A DNA stretch of 64,000 bases from Cladocopium goreaui (taxonomy: Eukaryota > Sar > Dinophyceae > Suessiales > Symbiodiniaceae). The position numbers and the translations under genes are program-made. How positions within the stretch are numbered: position 1 is the stretch's first letter; each line of letters starts with the position of its first letter. Shown here one piece after another: positions 45,187-53,699 of this stretch. The notes below the pieces were generated by a model that saw nothing but the letters and a program-made list of their open reading frames with translations, had not been told where the DNA came from and did not search any database. Location: assembly GCA_947184155.2 (NCBI GenBank), contig CAMXCT020006645.1, positions 625,001 to 689,000 on the forward strand, written 5' to 3'.

Positions 45187-47520
45187 ATGGCAGCAGCAGA
45201 TGGATCTCCCGCGTCTCAGACTGGCGCTCCTACGGAGATGCAGCAGTTGGGTGCTATGATGCAACAGATGATGCTTGAGCAACAAAGGCAGAGAGACCGG
45301 TTGGAAGAGCTGGGGCAAGCGGTTCAAGGGACTGGTGCCGCTATTCAAGGGACTCAGACTACGACAGAACATGTGATTCAACAAGTTGTTGCTCAGGTGC
45401 AGGCTGGTTTTCAGCATGAGCAGCAACAACACCAAGACCAGCTGTCGCAGATGAGTCAGGCGATGCAGGCAATTCAGACGCAGGTGCAACAGATTCCGGT
45501 GGCCCAGAATGATCAGCTGCAGCAGATTGGACAAGCAGTTCAGACGTTGCAGACGCAGGCACAACAACAGGTCAGTCCGGAACAGTTCCAGCAATTCGGG
45601 CAGGTGATTCAGAGTTTGCAAGGTCAAGTTCAACAGATGAGTGGTGCGGCGGCTTCCGGAGGGATTGGAATGAATTCCCCTCCGCAAGCGCCGAGTGGTT
45701 CACCTCATCCACAACCTCCACAACAGTCGGGACCCCCACCAGTTTTTCAGTTTGGAAGTGGTGGAGCACAAGGTGGTTTCGGATTTTCAGGTGCAACTGG
45801 GGCTCCCATCAGTCCGGCAGTGGCATATGCGATTCAACAAGGAGGTGTGGATGGACGGCAACTTGGAAAACCTGCAACATTCAATCCAACAGAGAGCAAA
45901 GTTTCCTTCCAGGACTGGTCAGACTCGGTGATCACCCTGGCTGATTCTGCAATGCCAGGGATCTATGAATGCTTGGAGTGGATCGTGACGGAGCAGCCCA
46001 AACATGCTCTTGACCTGGCCTACATGAAGGTGAAGTTTGGGCACCTGGATGGAGCTTTGCTGGGCTATGCAGAGTCCAACATCTACGCCATCCTGTCATC
46101 CTACACGGCAGGGGAGGCGAAGTCTCTTGTTCGTCAAGCCAAGAGGCCCAATGGCATGGAAGCCTTCAGACTCTTGCAGGTCCGGTTCAACCCAGTGACG
46201 ATTGGACGCCAACGAGCTCACCTGATGAAGATTGCCAACCCGCAGGAGAGCATCTCTCTTGACAAGCTCTCTGCAGAGATCGTCAGCTGGGAAAACCGCA
46301 TCGTGGACTATGAGGCCAGACCCAATGCAGAGAAGGTGTCCGATGCAATGAAGATGGCGGCGTTGATCCACATGGCGCCTGCCAAACTTCGAGAACACCT
46401 CCAACTGAATGCTGGCAGATTTGTGCGATATCTGGATCTACGTGAGGAAGTCTTCTCCTACCTGGACCAAGTGACTCCGGCAAGCCACATAACGATGGAC
46501 ATCGCGTCAATCAGTCGATCTGGTGGATGCTACAACTGCGGTGGTCCACGCTTGGCCAGGGATTGCACAAAGCCGAAGAATGACAAGGGCAAAGGCAAGG
46601 GCTTCAAAGGCAAAGGAGGGAAAGATGGTGGTGGAAAAGGGAAATCAAAAGGGAAATATGGAGGCAAAGATGGAAAAGGTAAGAAAGGTGGTGGAAAGAA
46701 GGGAGATGGAAAGCAAGCTGTGTGCAGCAATTGTGGAAAGGCGGGTCATACCTTTGATGCCTGCTGGAGCAAACCGAAATCCCTCAATGCTGTGGACCCC
46801 AAGCTTGCTGAGATGCAATCAGCATATGCGAAGGCGGCCATGGAGGACTACAAGCGTCTTCAAAGTGGGGCATCATCTTCCTCGGCATCACCGCCGTTGA
46901 TCCTACATCCTCCGAGCCCTCCATCACCACAATCTCCGGAGACAACATCGACAGCAGCTCACGTTGGGAGCTTGGCAATTCGAAGTTTGTGTGCTTTGAG
47001 CCGAAGAGCTTTGGACATTAGCCGAGAGATCTTCAGGAACTCCACTCCGGCATGTGTTCAACGCCACCTGACCAGGTTGGTGGCAGGGCCCAATGAAGTG
47101 CTGGCCACGATCGACAGTGGAGCGGCGGCTTCAGTGTGTCCTCCGGGCATTTTCCATGGGTGGCCTACGGAAGATCCAGAACCAGGGCTGACGTTTCAAG
47201 CAGCCGATGGCACCATCGTCCCGGAGATGCACAAGGTTCAGCCGGTGATCATCACGGAAGAGGGCTTTGTGCGGCAGACCCAATTTTCTGTCGCATCGGT
47301 ATACAAAGTGCTGGTGTCAGCTGCAGAGGTGGCCAACAGGGGACATCGTTTGGTGCTCGGCCCCTACTACATGGACAGCTACATCGAGGACTTGGCCACG
47401 GGTGAGATCATGAAGCTGCATCAGCAAGATGGAGTATATGTGCAGAAGATGTCTGTGCATGTTCCTGAGGATTTGGGTTTTTATGGGCAGGCACCGGACT
47501 CAGTTCCGTCGGTGCTGTGA
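45187..47520 (+). CDS. gag: Gag-protease polyprotein of the copia element
   Basis: Forms the virus-like particle, binds the element RNA and supplies the protease. From the ATG at 45187 it is 777 residues. Residues 15-165 are very rich in Q and probably coiled coil. A P/G/S-rich linker follows. The Gag core runs from about 225 to 440. A degenerate knuckle CYNCGGPRLARDC (448) lacks the His. A K/G-rich linker leads to a perfect CX2CX4HX4C knuckle (CSNCGKAGHTFDAC, 513-526). The protease active site is IDSGAAASV (642-650). The frame is open upstream to 44839. An ATG at 44965, made across the LTR/PBS junction, would add 74 residues including a hydrophobic stretch. The ATG at 44839 cannot be native because it straddles the insertion boundary. 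Confidence 0.93.
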   Translation: MAAADGSPASQTGAPTEMQQLGAMMQQMMLEQQRQRDRLEELGQAVQGTGAAIQGTQTTTEHVIQQVVAQVQAGFQHEQQQHQDQLSQMSQAMQAIQTQVQQIPVAQNDQLQQIGQAVQTLQTQAQQQVSPEQFQQFGQVIQSLQGQVQQMSGAAASGGIGMNSPPQAPSGSPHPQPPQQSGPPPVFQFGSGGAQGGFGFSGATGAPISPAVAYAIQQGGVDGRQLGKPATFNPTESKVSFQDWSDSVITLADSAMPGIYECLEWIVTEQPKHALDLAYMKVKFGHLDGALLGYAESNIYAILSSYTAGEAKSLVRQAKRPNGMEAFRLLQVRFNPVTIGRQRAHLMKIANPQESISLDKLSAEIVSWENRIVDYEARPNAEKVSDAMKMAALIHMAPAKLREHLQLNAGRFVRYLDLREEVFSYLDQVTPASHITMDIASISRSGGCYNCGGPRLARDCTKPKNDKGKGKGFKGKGGKDGGGKGKSKGKYGGKDGKGKKGGGKKGDGKQAVCSNCGKAGHTFDACWSKPKSLNAVDPKLAEMQSAYAKAAMEDYKRLQSGASSSSASPPLILHPPSPPSPQSPETTSTAAHVGSLAIRSLCALSRRALDISREIFRNSTPACVQRHLTRLVAGPNEVLATIDSGAAASVCPPGIFHGWPTEDPEPGLTFQAADGTIVPEMHKVQPVIITEEGFVRQTQFSVASVYKVLVSAAEVANRGHRLVLGPYYMDSYIEDLATGEIMKLHQQDGVYVQKMSVHVPEDLGFYGQAPDSVPSVL

Positions 47521-50500
47521 GGCAACCGATTGCTGTAAGTCCCATTGGTGTTTCTATGGAGGAGGGAGATCAACAACAAGATCCTCGACCTGGAGCACCA
47601 CGTGAGGACGATGAGTATGAGCCTGGCACTCCAGTGCGATCTGATGCTGAACAAGGTGTCTTTGAGCTGGGTGATGACCAGGAGGTGCAAGAGGCAATCG
47701 AAAGTGGAGAACTTCATGTGGAGCATGAGGAGGAGACTATGAAAATGGGGCAGGTGACTCCATTTAGACCGTCAGAGGCTGAGGTGAGAGAGCACAACAT
47801 CAGCCATGTTCCTTACAGAAGTTGGTGTGCGCATTGCGTCAGAGGACGTGGTCGAGCTCAAGCACATCAAAGGCAGAAAAGAGATGAAGTGGCAAAGGGT
47901 CGGAAAAGGCCTATGGTTCACATCGACTACTTCTACCTTGGGGCAAGGGAGGATGACACACTTCCATTGCTTGCGATGCTGGATGAAACTTCGGAAAGAA
48001 TGTTCTCATTGACTATGCCATGCAAAGGTGTGGAACATCAGTATTGTGTGGCTGCAGTGGTGAAGCTGATGAGATGCCTGGGATTGCAAGATGCTGTCAT
48101 CAAGAGTGACACTGAGCGGTCTTTGGTGGCGCTTCGAAGAGGCGTTCAAGATCAACTTCCTGGAGTTGGGTTTGAAGATGCAGTGAAAGGAGAGTCGGCG
48201 AGCAACGGGGCAATTGAGGCAGCCGTTGGCAGGTTGCAGGGTCAGGCTCGAACTTTGAAGAGCTGCTTGGAAGATCACTATGGCTTCAAGATCCCTGCAC
48301 GACATCCTGTGTTTTGTTGGTTGGTTGACTACGCTGGGGCTCTCATATCCAGATTCTTGAGAGGCGCTGACGGCAGAACGGCCTTTGAACGTTCAACTGG
48401 TCGAGCCTGGCGCATTCGCCTTCCAGAATTTGGTGAATGCGTTCTCTATCAACCACTTCGAGGAGAACGTGATCAGAAGAAGATTGAACCTCGCTTTGAA
48501 CTTGGGGTTTACCTTGGAATCCAGGAAGGAACAGCTATGAGGTGGATCGGAACTTCCACCGGAACAGTGAGAACATGGACAATCAAAAGATTGCCGGAAG
48601 AGGAGAAATGGCAGAAGGAATTGTTGGAGGCGGTGATTGGATTGCCGTGGCAGCTTCGTCCTTCAGCTGCCAAAGAGGTGGAAGCACAAAGACTTCCCAT
48701 TGAGATTTCCTTGCCCGAGGTAGAGGAGGAGCAGAAACCTGCAGTGGAGGTGAAAAGAAAGAACTATGTGCCGAGGGGCATCTATGTGAGACGCGATGTG
48801 GAGCTTCGCGATTTCGGCTACACCGAAGGGTGTGATGGATGTGAACGAGCCAAAGCCGGGCTGTCACACAGACAGCACTCTTCAGCTTGCAAACAAAGGA
48901 TCATGAACGAGCTCAACAAGACTGAAGAGGGCAGACGCAGAGTTGAAGCTATGAAAAGCAGAGAGGAGAAATATCTTGTGGCCTACCACGAGAAGGAAGA
49001 AAAGAAAAAGAGGGCTGCTGAGCAGCCTGATGGTGGAGTTGAAAAGTCCGCCAAGCAGTTGGCAGCTGAGGCGGAGATGGATGCCATCCTTGGGCCATTG
49101 GAGGAGGTAGCTTCAAGTGGCCAAGGGGGCCATGGTTCAGTCGGAGATGGATCAGCTTTGGCAGGGGCAGCGGCCGTTCTTGATGAGGCTGATGGTCCTG
49201 CGATGGAGGTGATTCCAGATGAGATGGAGGCCGATGATGTGGTGGCAAGGCCGTCTATGGACATTGGGGCACTGCAACAAGTTTCCAACAATGCTGACTT
49301 CAAGAATGCAGTCAAAGAGGCCAGCCTGATGGAGACCGCACAGTTGCTCATGGATGAGGATGTTTCGATGCGGCGGGTGTTGGTGCAGTTGGGGGCCATC
49401 AGTTTGAACAAGGCCTACGACATGAGAGAACCCGTCGTGGTGGAGTTGTTTTCACAGCCTCGTGTGACTCAAGGTTTGTCGAGCGGTTTGGCACTCGACC
49501 TGAGGACACGAGACGATGATGGGAACCCTTGGGACTTCAGACTGGAAGGGCAACGGCTTAAGGCCCAGAACTTGGTGGATGCGTTCAATCCGGACCTTCT
49601 ACTTGGATGCCCTCCATGTGGTCCCTTCAGTGCGTTGCAAGCACTCAACAAAGACAAGGTTGACCCAGAGGTGATGGCTGAGAAGATTCAAGAGGGCGAA
49701 GAGCATTTGGCTTTTTGCTGCAATCAGTACAAGCGGAGAATGGCTGCAGGTCGTTATTTTCTGCATGAACATCCTGCATTGGCAAAATCCTGGAAAAGTC
49801 CGAGCGTGACAGATGTTTCTGAGCAGCCTGGTGTTTACAAGGTGGAAGGAGACATGTGTGAACATGGGATGGAACTGCAAGATGACAATGGCTTGTGGGG
49901 TTTTGCGAAAAAGAGGACTGGCTATTTGACCAACAGTGAATGCATAGCACAAGAACTGGAAGTGAAGTGCAGCAATGAACCTGGGGCAATAGCAGTCTGG
50001 CGGGAGACAACTTTTCAGCCGAAAACTGGACAGATGCCAAGCAAGCGTGGCCCAAAGTGGAACAGTGTGGTTCGTAGGGTGACGCTGGATCTGACAAATG
50101 GGACAGTTTTACAAGATTTGCATGATGCTTGCAATGCGGAGAAGAAGGAGGTGAAGTTTGCCATCCCTGAAAAGTGCGTACGTGTTGAGACGCTGTTTTA
50201 TCACCGTGTGCCTGGGAAGTCATGGCACAGGCACATTCCACTGATTGGGGGAAAGGCAAAGCAATGTGAGAAATACCCTGATGGTTTGGTACAAGCAATT
50301 CTTCGTGGGTTGCGAAAACAAATCAAGCGAGACCATCCAATTGGCAGCATGAGTTTTGGACCTACAAATGAGGAGGTTGACGTGGACCTCACCTTGGCAC
50401 CGGATGACTGGGAAACATTTTCAGATGAGATTTCTGGCAAAGCACTGAATGCAAAGTTGGTGCGTGAGGCACGGGCAGAAGAGATTGAGTATGCCCGGCG

Positions 50501-52007
50501 TTACAAAGTTTGGGAAGAAGTTCCAGTACAACAAGCTTGGGACAGAACGGGCAAGGCACCTATCAGCTCAAGGTGGATCGATGTCAACAAAGGAGATGAA
50601 GCCCGTCCACAATACAGAAGTCGCCTGGTCATACAAGAGGTGAGGAGTTCAAACATTGAGGCAATTTTTGCCGCGACACCACCGTTGGAATTGGTGCGGA
50701 TGCTTTTGAGTTTGCAGAGAACAGGTCACCAGAAAGATGCTCGAGGTCGTGGACGCAAAGTCATGTTCATTGACATTCGGAGAGCTCACTGGACAGCTCG
50801 CATTTTTCGTGAAGTTTATGTTGCTCTTCCAGAGGAGGCTGGACTCCCGGAAGGGACTTGTGGCAGGCTGCTGAAAGCCATGTACGGATGCCGAGATGCG
50901 GCAGCTTGCTGGGAATTGGAGGTGACCGACATGTTTACAAGTTGTGGTTTTGCGCCTGGATTGGGAAGCCCTGTTTTATTTGTCAATCAGACCCGCGATC
51001 TCAAGGTTTCAATACATGGGGATGACATTACAGTTTTGGGTTTTCACGATGATTTGGTGTGGCTTCGCAAGAAGCTGGAGGAGCGATACGAACTGAAGTT
51101 TGGTGGTCTTTTGGGGCCTGAGCAGACAGACGTGCAGGATGTCGCCCTCCTGAACAGACTGATTCATTTTGGCGCTGACTGCACAACAATTGAGGCAGAT
51201 CCGAGACATGTGAAAATTGTTCTGAACGAGCTGGGGTTGAACAATGCAAAGACCGTCAGTTCCCCTGGTGTGACTTGCAAAGACGGAGATGATACACCTT
51301 TGAGTTTGGAAGATTGCAAGAGGTTCAGAAGTTTAACAATGCGATGCAATTATTTGGCTTTGGATCGACCGGACATCAATTACAGTGCAAAGGAACTGGC
51401 AAGGAGGATGCAGAATCCAACAAAGAGCAGTTGGAACGGCTTGAAACGGTTGGCAAGATACCTTGCTGGATGTCCGAGGTTAATTTGGAAGTATGAACAA
51501 CAAGACGAACAATTTGGTCTTCGTATTCATACAGATTCTGATGATGCTGGATGCACTGAATCCAGAAAGTCGACGTCCTGTGGTGCACTTTACCACGGGA
51601 AACATTTACTGAAATTTTACAGCTCAACGCAGCATGTCATTTCTTTGTCAAGTGGTGAAAGTGAATTTTATGCTGGCATCAAGGCTGGTTCGACGCTCCT
51701 GGGAGCCCTGGCAACAATGATGGATCTGGGGTGTCAGTTGAGTGGGACGCTGGTTTTTGATGCAACAGCTGCAAAGGCGATGATGAACCGCCGTGGACAT
51801 GGGAAAGCCAAGCACATTTCAAGGTGCTATTTATGGTTGCAGCAGAGAGTTCACGATGGCGAACTGCAACTGGAAAAGATAGGTACCAAAATCAACACTG
51901 CTGACTTGGGCACAAAACATTTGGATGGTAGCAGAATCAGGGAACTCATAGAAGGAATGAATTTAGCTTTTTCAGACGGCAAACACAGTCTGGCGCTAGA
52001 TGCATGA
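47469..52007 (+). CDS. pol: Pol: integrase, methyltransferase-like insert, RT, RNase H
   Basis: Made as a Gag-Pol fusion by -1 frameshifting; a GTG at 47517 is used for numbering only. Integrase: HNISH with CAHC (93-107), then catalytic D137, D198 and E234, giving the D-35-E spacing. An inserted segment at about 640-755 has VVVELFSQPRVTQG, GCPPCGPFS (Cys701) and HEHP, resembling cytosine-C5 methyltransferases. Reverse transcriptase: catalytic region IDIRRAH (D1086) and HGDD (1167-1170) in place of the usual copia VDD. RNase H: HTDSDDAG (D1340), SSGE (E1381), FDATAAKAM (D1415), KHISR and NTADLGTKHL. No stops or frame breaks. A D/E/K-rich linker (about 460-600) separates integrase from the insert. 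Confidence 0.95.
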   Translation, partial: GFGFLWAGTGLSSVGAVRQPIAVSPIGVSMEEGDQQQDPRPGAPREDDEYEPGTPVRSDAEQGVFELGDDQEVQEAIESGELHVEHEEETMKMGQVTPFRPSEAEVREHNISHVPYRSWCAHCVRGRGRAQAHQRQKRDEVAKGRKRPMVHIDYFYLGAREDDTLPLLAMLDETSERMFSLTMPCKGVEHQYCVAAVVKLMRCLGLQDAVIKSDTERSLVALRRGVQDQLPGVGFEDAVKGESASNGAIEAAVGRLQGQARTLKSCLEDHYGFKIPARHPVFCWLVDYAGALISRFLRGADGRTAFERSTGRAWRIRLPEFGECVLYQPLRGERDQKKIEPRFELGVYLGIQEGTAMRWIGTSTGTVRTWTIKRLPEEEKWQKELLEAVIGLPWQLRPSAAKEVEAQRLPIEISLPEVEEEQKPAVEVKRKNYVPRGIYVRRDVELRDFGYTEGCDGCERAKAGLSHRQHSSACKQRIMNELNKTEEGRRRVEAMKSREEKYLVAYHEKEEKKKRAAEQPDGGVEKSAKQLAAEAEMDAILGPLEEVASSGQGGHGSVGDGSALAGAAAVLDEADGPAMEVIPDEMEADDVVARPSMDIGALQQVSNNADFKNAVKEASLMETAQLLMDEDVSMRRVLVQLGAISLNKAYDMREPVVVELFSQPRVTQGLSSGLALDLRTRDDDGNPWDFRLEGQRLKAQNLVDAFNPDLLLGCPPCGPFSALQALNKDKVDPEVMAEKIQEGEEHLAFCCNQYKRRMAAGRYFLHEHPALAKSWKSPSVTDVSEQPGVYKVEGDMCEHGMELQDDNGLWGFAKKRTGYLTNSECIAQELEVKCSNEPGAIAVWRETTFQPKTGQMPSKRGPKWNSVVRRVTLDLTNGTVLQDLHDACNAEKKEVKFAIPEKCVRVETLFYHRVPGKSWHRHIPLIGGKAKQCEKYPDGLVQAILRGLRKQIKRDHPIGSMSFGPTNEEVDVDLTLAPDDWETFSDEISGKALNAKLVREARAEEIEYARRYKVWEEVPVQQAWDRTGKAPISSRWIDVNKGDEARPQYRSRLVIQEVRSSNIEAIFAATPPLELVRMLLSLQRTGHQKDARGRGRKVMFIDIRRAHWTARIFREVYVALPEEAGLPEGTCGRLLKAMYGCRDAAACWELEVTDMFTSCGFAPGLGSPVLFVNQTRDLKVSIHGDDITVLGFHDDLVWLRKKLEERYELKFGGLLGPEQTDVQDVALLNRLIHFGADCTTIEADPRHVKIVLNELGLNNAKTVSSPGVTCKDGDDTPLSLEDCKRFRSLTMRCNYLALDRPDINYSAKELARRMQNPTKSSWNGLKRLARYLAGCPRLIWKYEQQDEQFGLRIHTDSDDAGCTESRKSTSCGALYHGKHLLKFYSSTQHVISLSSGESEFYAGIKAGSTLLGALATMMDLGCQLSGTLVFDATAAKAMMNRRGHGKAKHISRCYLWLQQRVHDGELQLEKIGTKINTADLGTKHLDGSRIRELIEGMNLAFSDGKHSLALDA
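47475..47515 (+). promoter_or_regulatory. -1 ribosomal frameshift signal between gag and pol
   Basis: Pol lies in the -1 frame relative to Gag and is open only from 47469; Gag stops at 47518-47520, so a shift must occur within about 50 bases. In that window the heptamer G GGT TTT (47475-47481) is in the Gag phase and fits X XXY YYZ exactly. Nine bases later a 6-bp perfect stem, GCACCG (47491-47496) with CGGTGC (47510-47515), can form. The loop GACT could pair with AGTC at 47538 as a small pseudoknot, which is less certain. Confidence 0.8.
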
Positions 52008-52038
52008 GGTGAGCACAAACGACGAAGCTGGTGTGCTC

Positions 52039-52047
52039 AAGGGGGCC
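52039..52047 (+). promoter_or_regulatory. polypurine tract
   Basis: AAGGGGG followed by CC immediately before the 3' LTR; primes plus-strand synthesis in LTR elements. Short, and 2 bases from the LTR edge. Confidence 0.65.
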
Positions 52048-52173
52048 TGTGTCGATTTCACAGGTTCCATTCCAGCGGGGTTTCACTCATTACATGTCCC
52101 CGCAGCCGTGAGAAAAGAAGAGTCAAAGCTGCACCATTTGTTCACGCAACTTGGTGTTGCATACAATTTCGCA
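52048..52173 (+). repeat. 3' LTR, 126 bp
   Basis: Identical to the 5' LTR; followed by the target duplication TTTCA. Confidence 0.97.
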
Positions 52174-52178
52174 TTTCA

Positions 52179-53172
52179 GGAAATTCCTCTATAGAATAGG
52201 GGGTGGACATCCCCCGGATGAGCATTTTTTAAAACACATTTTATATCTAATTTTTACGGCTCGAGTGAGTCCACCATTTTATATACAGTTTTTTTTTGGG
52301 TGAGGTCAGATCAGCATTTTATAGTGATGTTAACCTGCTGGGTGACAGCCATGTCCAAGTCATGGGTTCCCATTCTATAGAGACCATATACTCTGGAAAA
52401 CCGCAATTTTCCAACGTCATGGGTTCCCATTTTTATAGTGGCTGAAGCGGTTATCACATAAGCAAAAAAACACATACATCACCATACCACACCATACCCT
52501 ACCCATCTCATCAAAATCCAAACTATGCAACTATACATCATATGTATATATATATATATAATGATAACATATCGTGTACATATATATATATACACATAGT
52601 CCCTCTACAATAAATGTGCATACATACATAGTCATGATAATAAACATGATGATGGCACCATTGGTAGTCATCATCACCATCACCACCATCATCATCACCA
52701 CCGCATCCTGATACTTTGCGCATTTGTTTACTGCAATTTCCTTAGACCTTCCATTTTTGGGCCTGAACTGAGGCCAGAACTTCCAGACAGCCCATGAGTG
52801 TCGCACTGACGAAAGTTGTTGGACCTGGGGAGCCCGGCGGCGAAGTGTTTTTTTTTGAAAGTGTCACTTTCAAAGTGGCTTCCCGTTTAGTTGGTTTTGA
52901 ATGAATTTTAGAATATATTTTAGTTGGTTTAATTGGTTCCCTTTTTTAGTTGGTGAATTATTAATTTTCTTTTAGTATTTGTTAGTGTACAGCACATGTT
53001 GATGGGAATGGCTATAGTTACACATGGTCGCTCTTGAGAACCCCCTAGGCCAACCTAGGCCCTTGATTTCTTCGTGTATGTTTTTTTTTGCTTGGTAGTC
53101 TAAGGTTCCAGACAGTGCTGGTAACCTATCGCAAGCTGGTGACCGCTTTAGCCCCTTATCCATTTGTTTCAG
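52179..53172. other. no convincing gene
   Basis: Post-insertion flank with a local CATGGGTTCCCAT repeat (52360 and 52420), AT and ATC/ATG microsatellites (52540-52700) and a TTAGTTGGTT repeat (52885-52960). A frame that includes TYRKLVTALAPYPFVSDIMF (53100-53170) is open but overlaps the better-supported exon in another frame. Confidence 0.4.
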
Positions 53173-53297
53173 ACATCATGTTCCTGTCATTGGAACCCCG
53201 GGACAATTTCACCGCCAGGAACCCTTGGCAATCATGGCCACTGGGCTTCGTGGGTGCGAAGTGGGTGGTCTGAGACGCGTAATACCATTTGTGCATG
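53173..53297 (+). CDS. exon of an unknown host gene
   Basis: Between the strong acceptor TTATCCATTTGTTTCAG and the consensus donor GTATGT. The 125 bases are 1 + 41 codons + 1. The frame reads HHVPVIGTPGQFHRQEPLAI then MATGLRGCEVGGLRRVIPFV. Good boundaries on both sides and a clear protein-like frame make this one of the best host exons. No family is recognised. Confidence 0.6.
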
Positions 53298-53324
53298 GTA
53301 TGTGTATATATATATATATATCCA

Positions 53325-53382
53325 GCTATCTATCTATTCTATCTATCTATCTATCAAATCTAATCTAATCTAATCTAATCTA

Positions 53383-53423
<41 letters not shown>

Positions 53424-53425
53424 AA
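53325..53425. repeat. TATC and AATCT arrays
   Basis: CTAT repeats flanking a TCTAA pentanucleotide block. Confidence 0.9.
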
Positions 53426-53474
53426 TATTTTCATTTATTCGCTAGCTACATATCTATAATCATATGTGTAATAA

Positions 53475-53566
53475 GTACCCTCCGGTACGAAGTATGATTG
53501 GGATATGATGAATGTGGGTTGATTTGTACCTGAGGGAAGGAAGTACGGCTGGATCCATAGGGATAT
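53475..53566. mobile_element. family G inverted-repeat element, diverged
   Basis: GTACCCTCCGGTACGAAG on the left; AAGGAAGTACGGCTGGATCC and ATAGGGATA on the right, like 42538-42641. Confidence 0.45.
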
Positions 53567-53699
53567 ATATATATATAAAGATGGGTAGATTCTTGGTAAG
53601 AATAGATGAACTTTGGGGTCAACAACGGTAGATGACTCTAGATGGATAGTGGCATCATTCAGCATACATGAATGATATGAGGCACAGTATTGAACACAG

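Larger units (their letters stand above)
44840..52173 (+). mobile_element. complete Ty1/copia-type LTR retrotransposon
   Basis: A 7334-bp element with identical 126-base LTRs that start TG and end CA, flanked by the 5-base target duplication TTTCA (44835-44839 and 52174-52178). Directly after the 5' LTR comes a primer-binding site, and directly before the 3' LTR a purine tract. The internal order is Gag, zinc knuckle, protease, then integrase, a methyltransferase-like insert, reverse transcriptase and RNase H. Integrase before reverse transcriptase is the copia order. Both frames are intact, so this copy could be active. Identical LTRs mean few or no substitutions since insertion. Confidence 0.97.

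Noticed and set aside
45010-45687. Minus-strand 225-residue open frame
   Set aside because: Leucine-rich shadow of the Q-rich Gag coding strand; no independent support. The same applies to minus frames over pol, for example 49645-50298 and 48983-49411.
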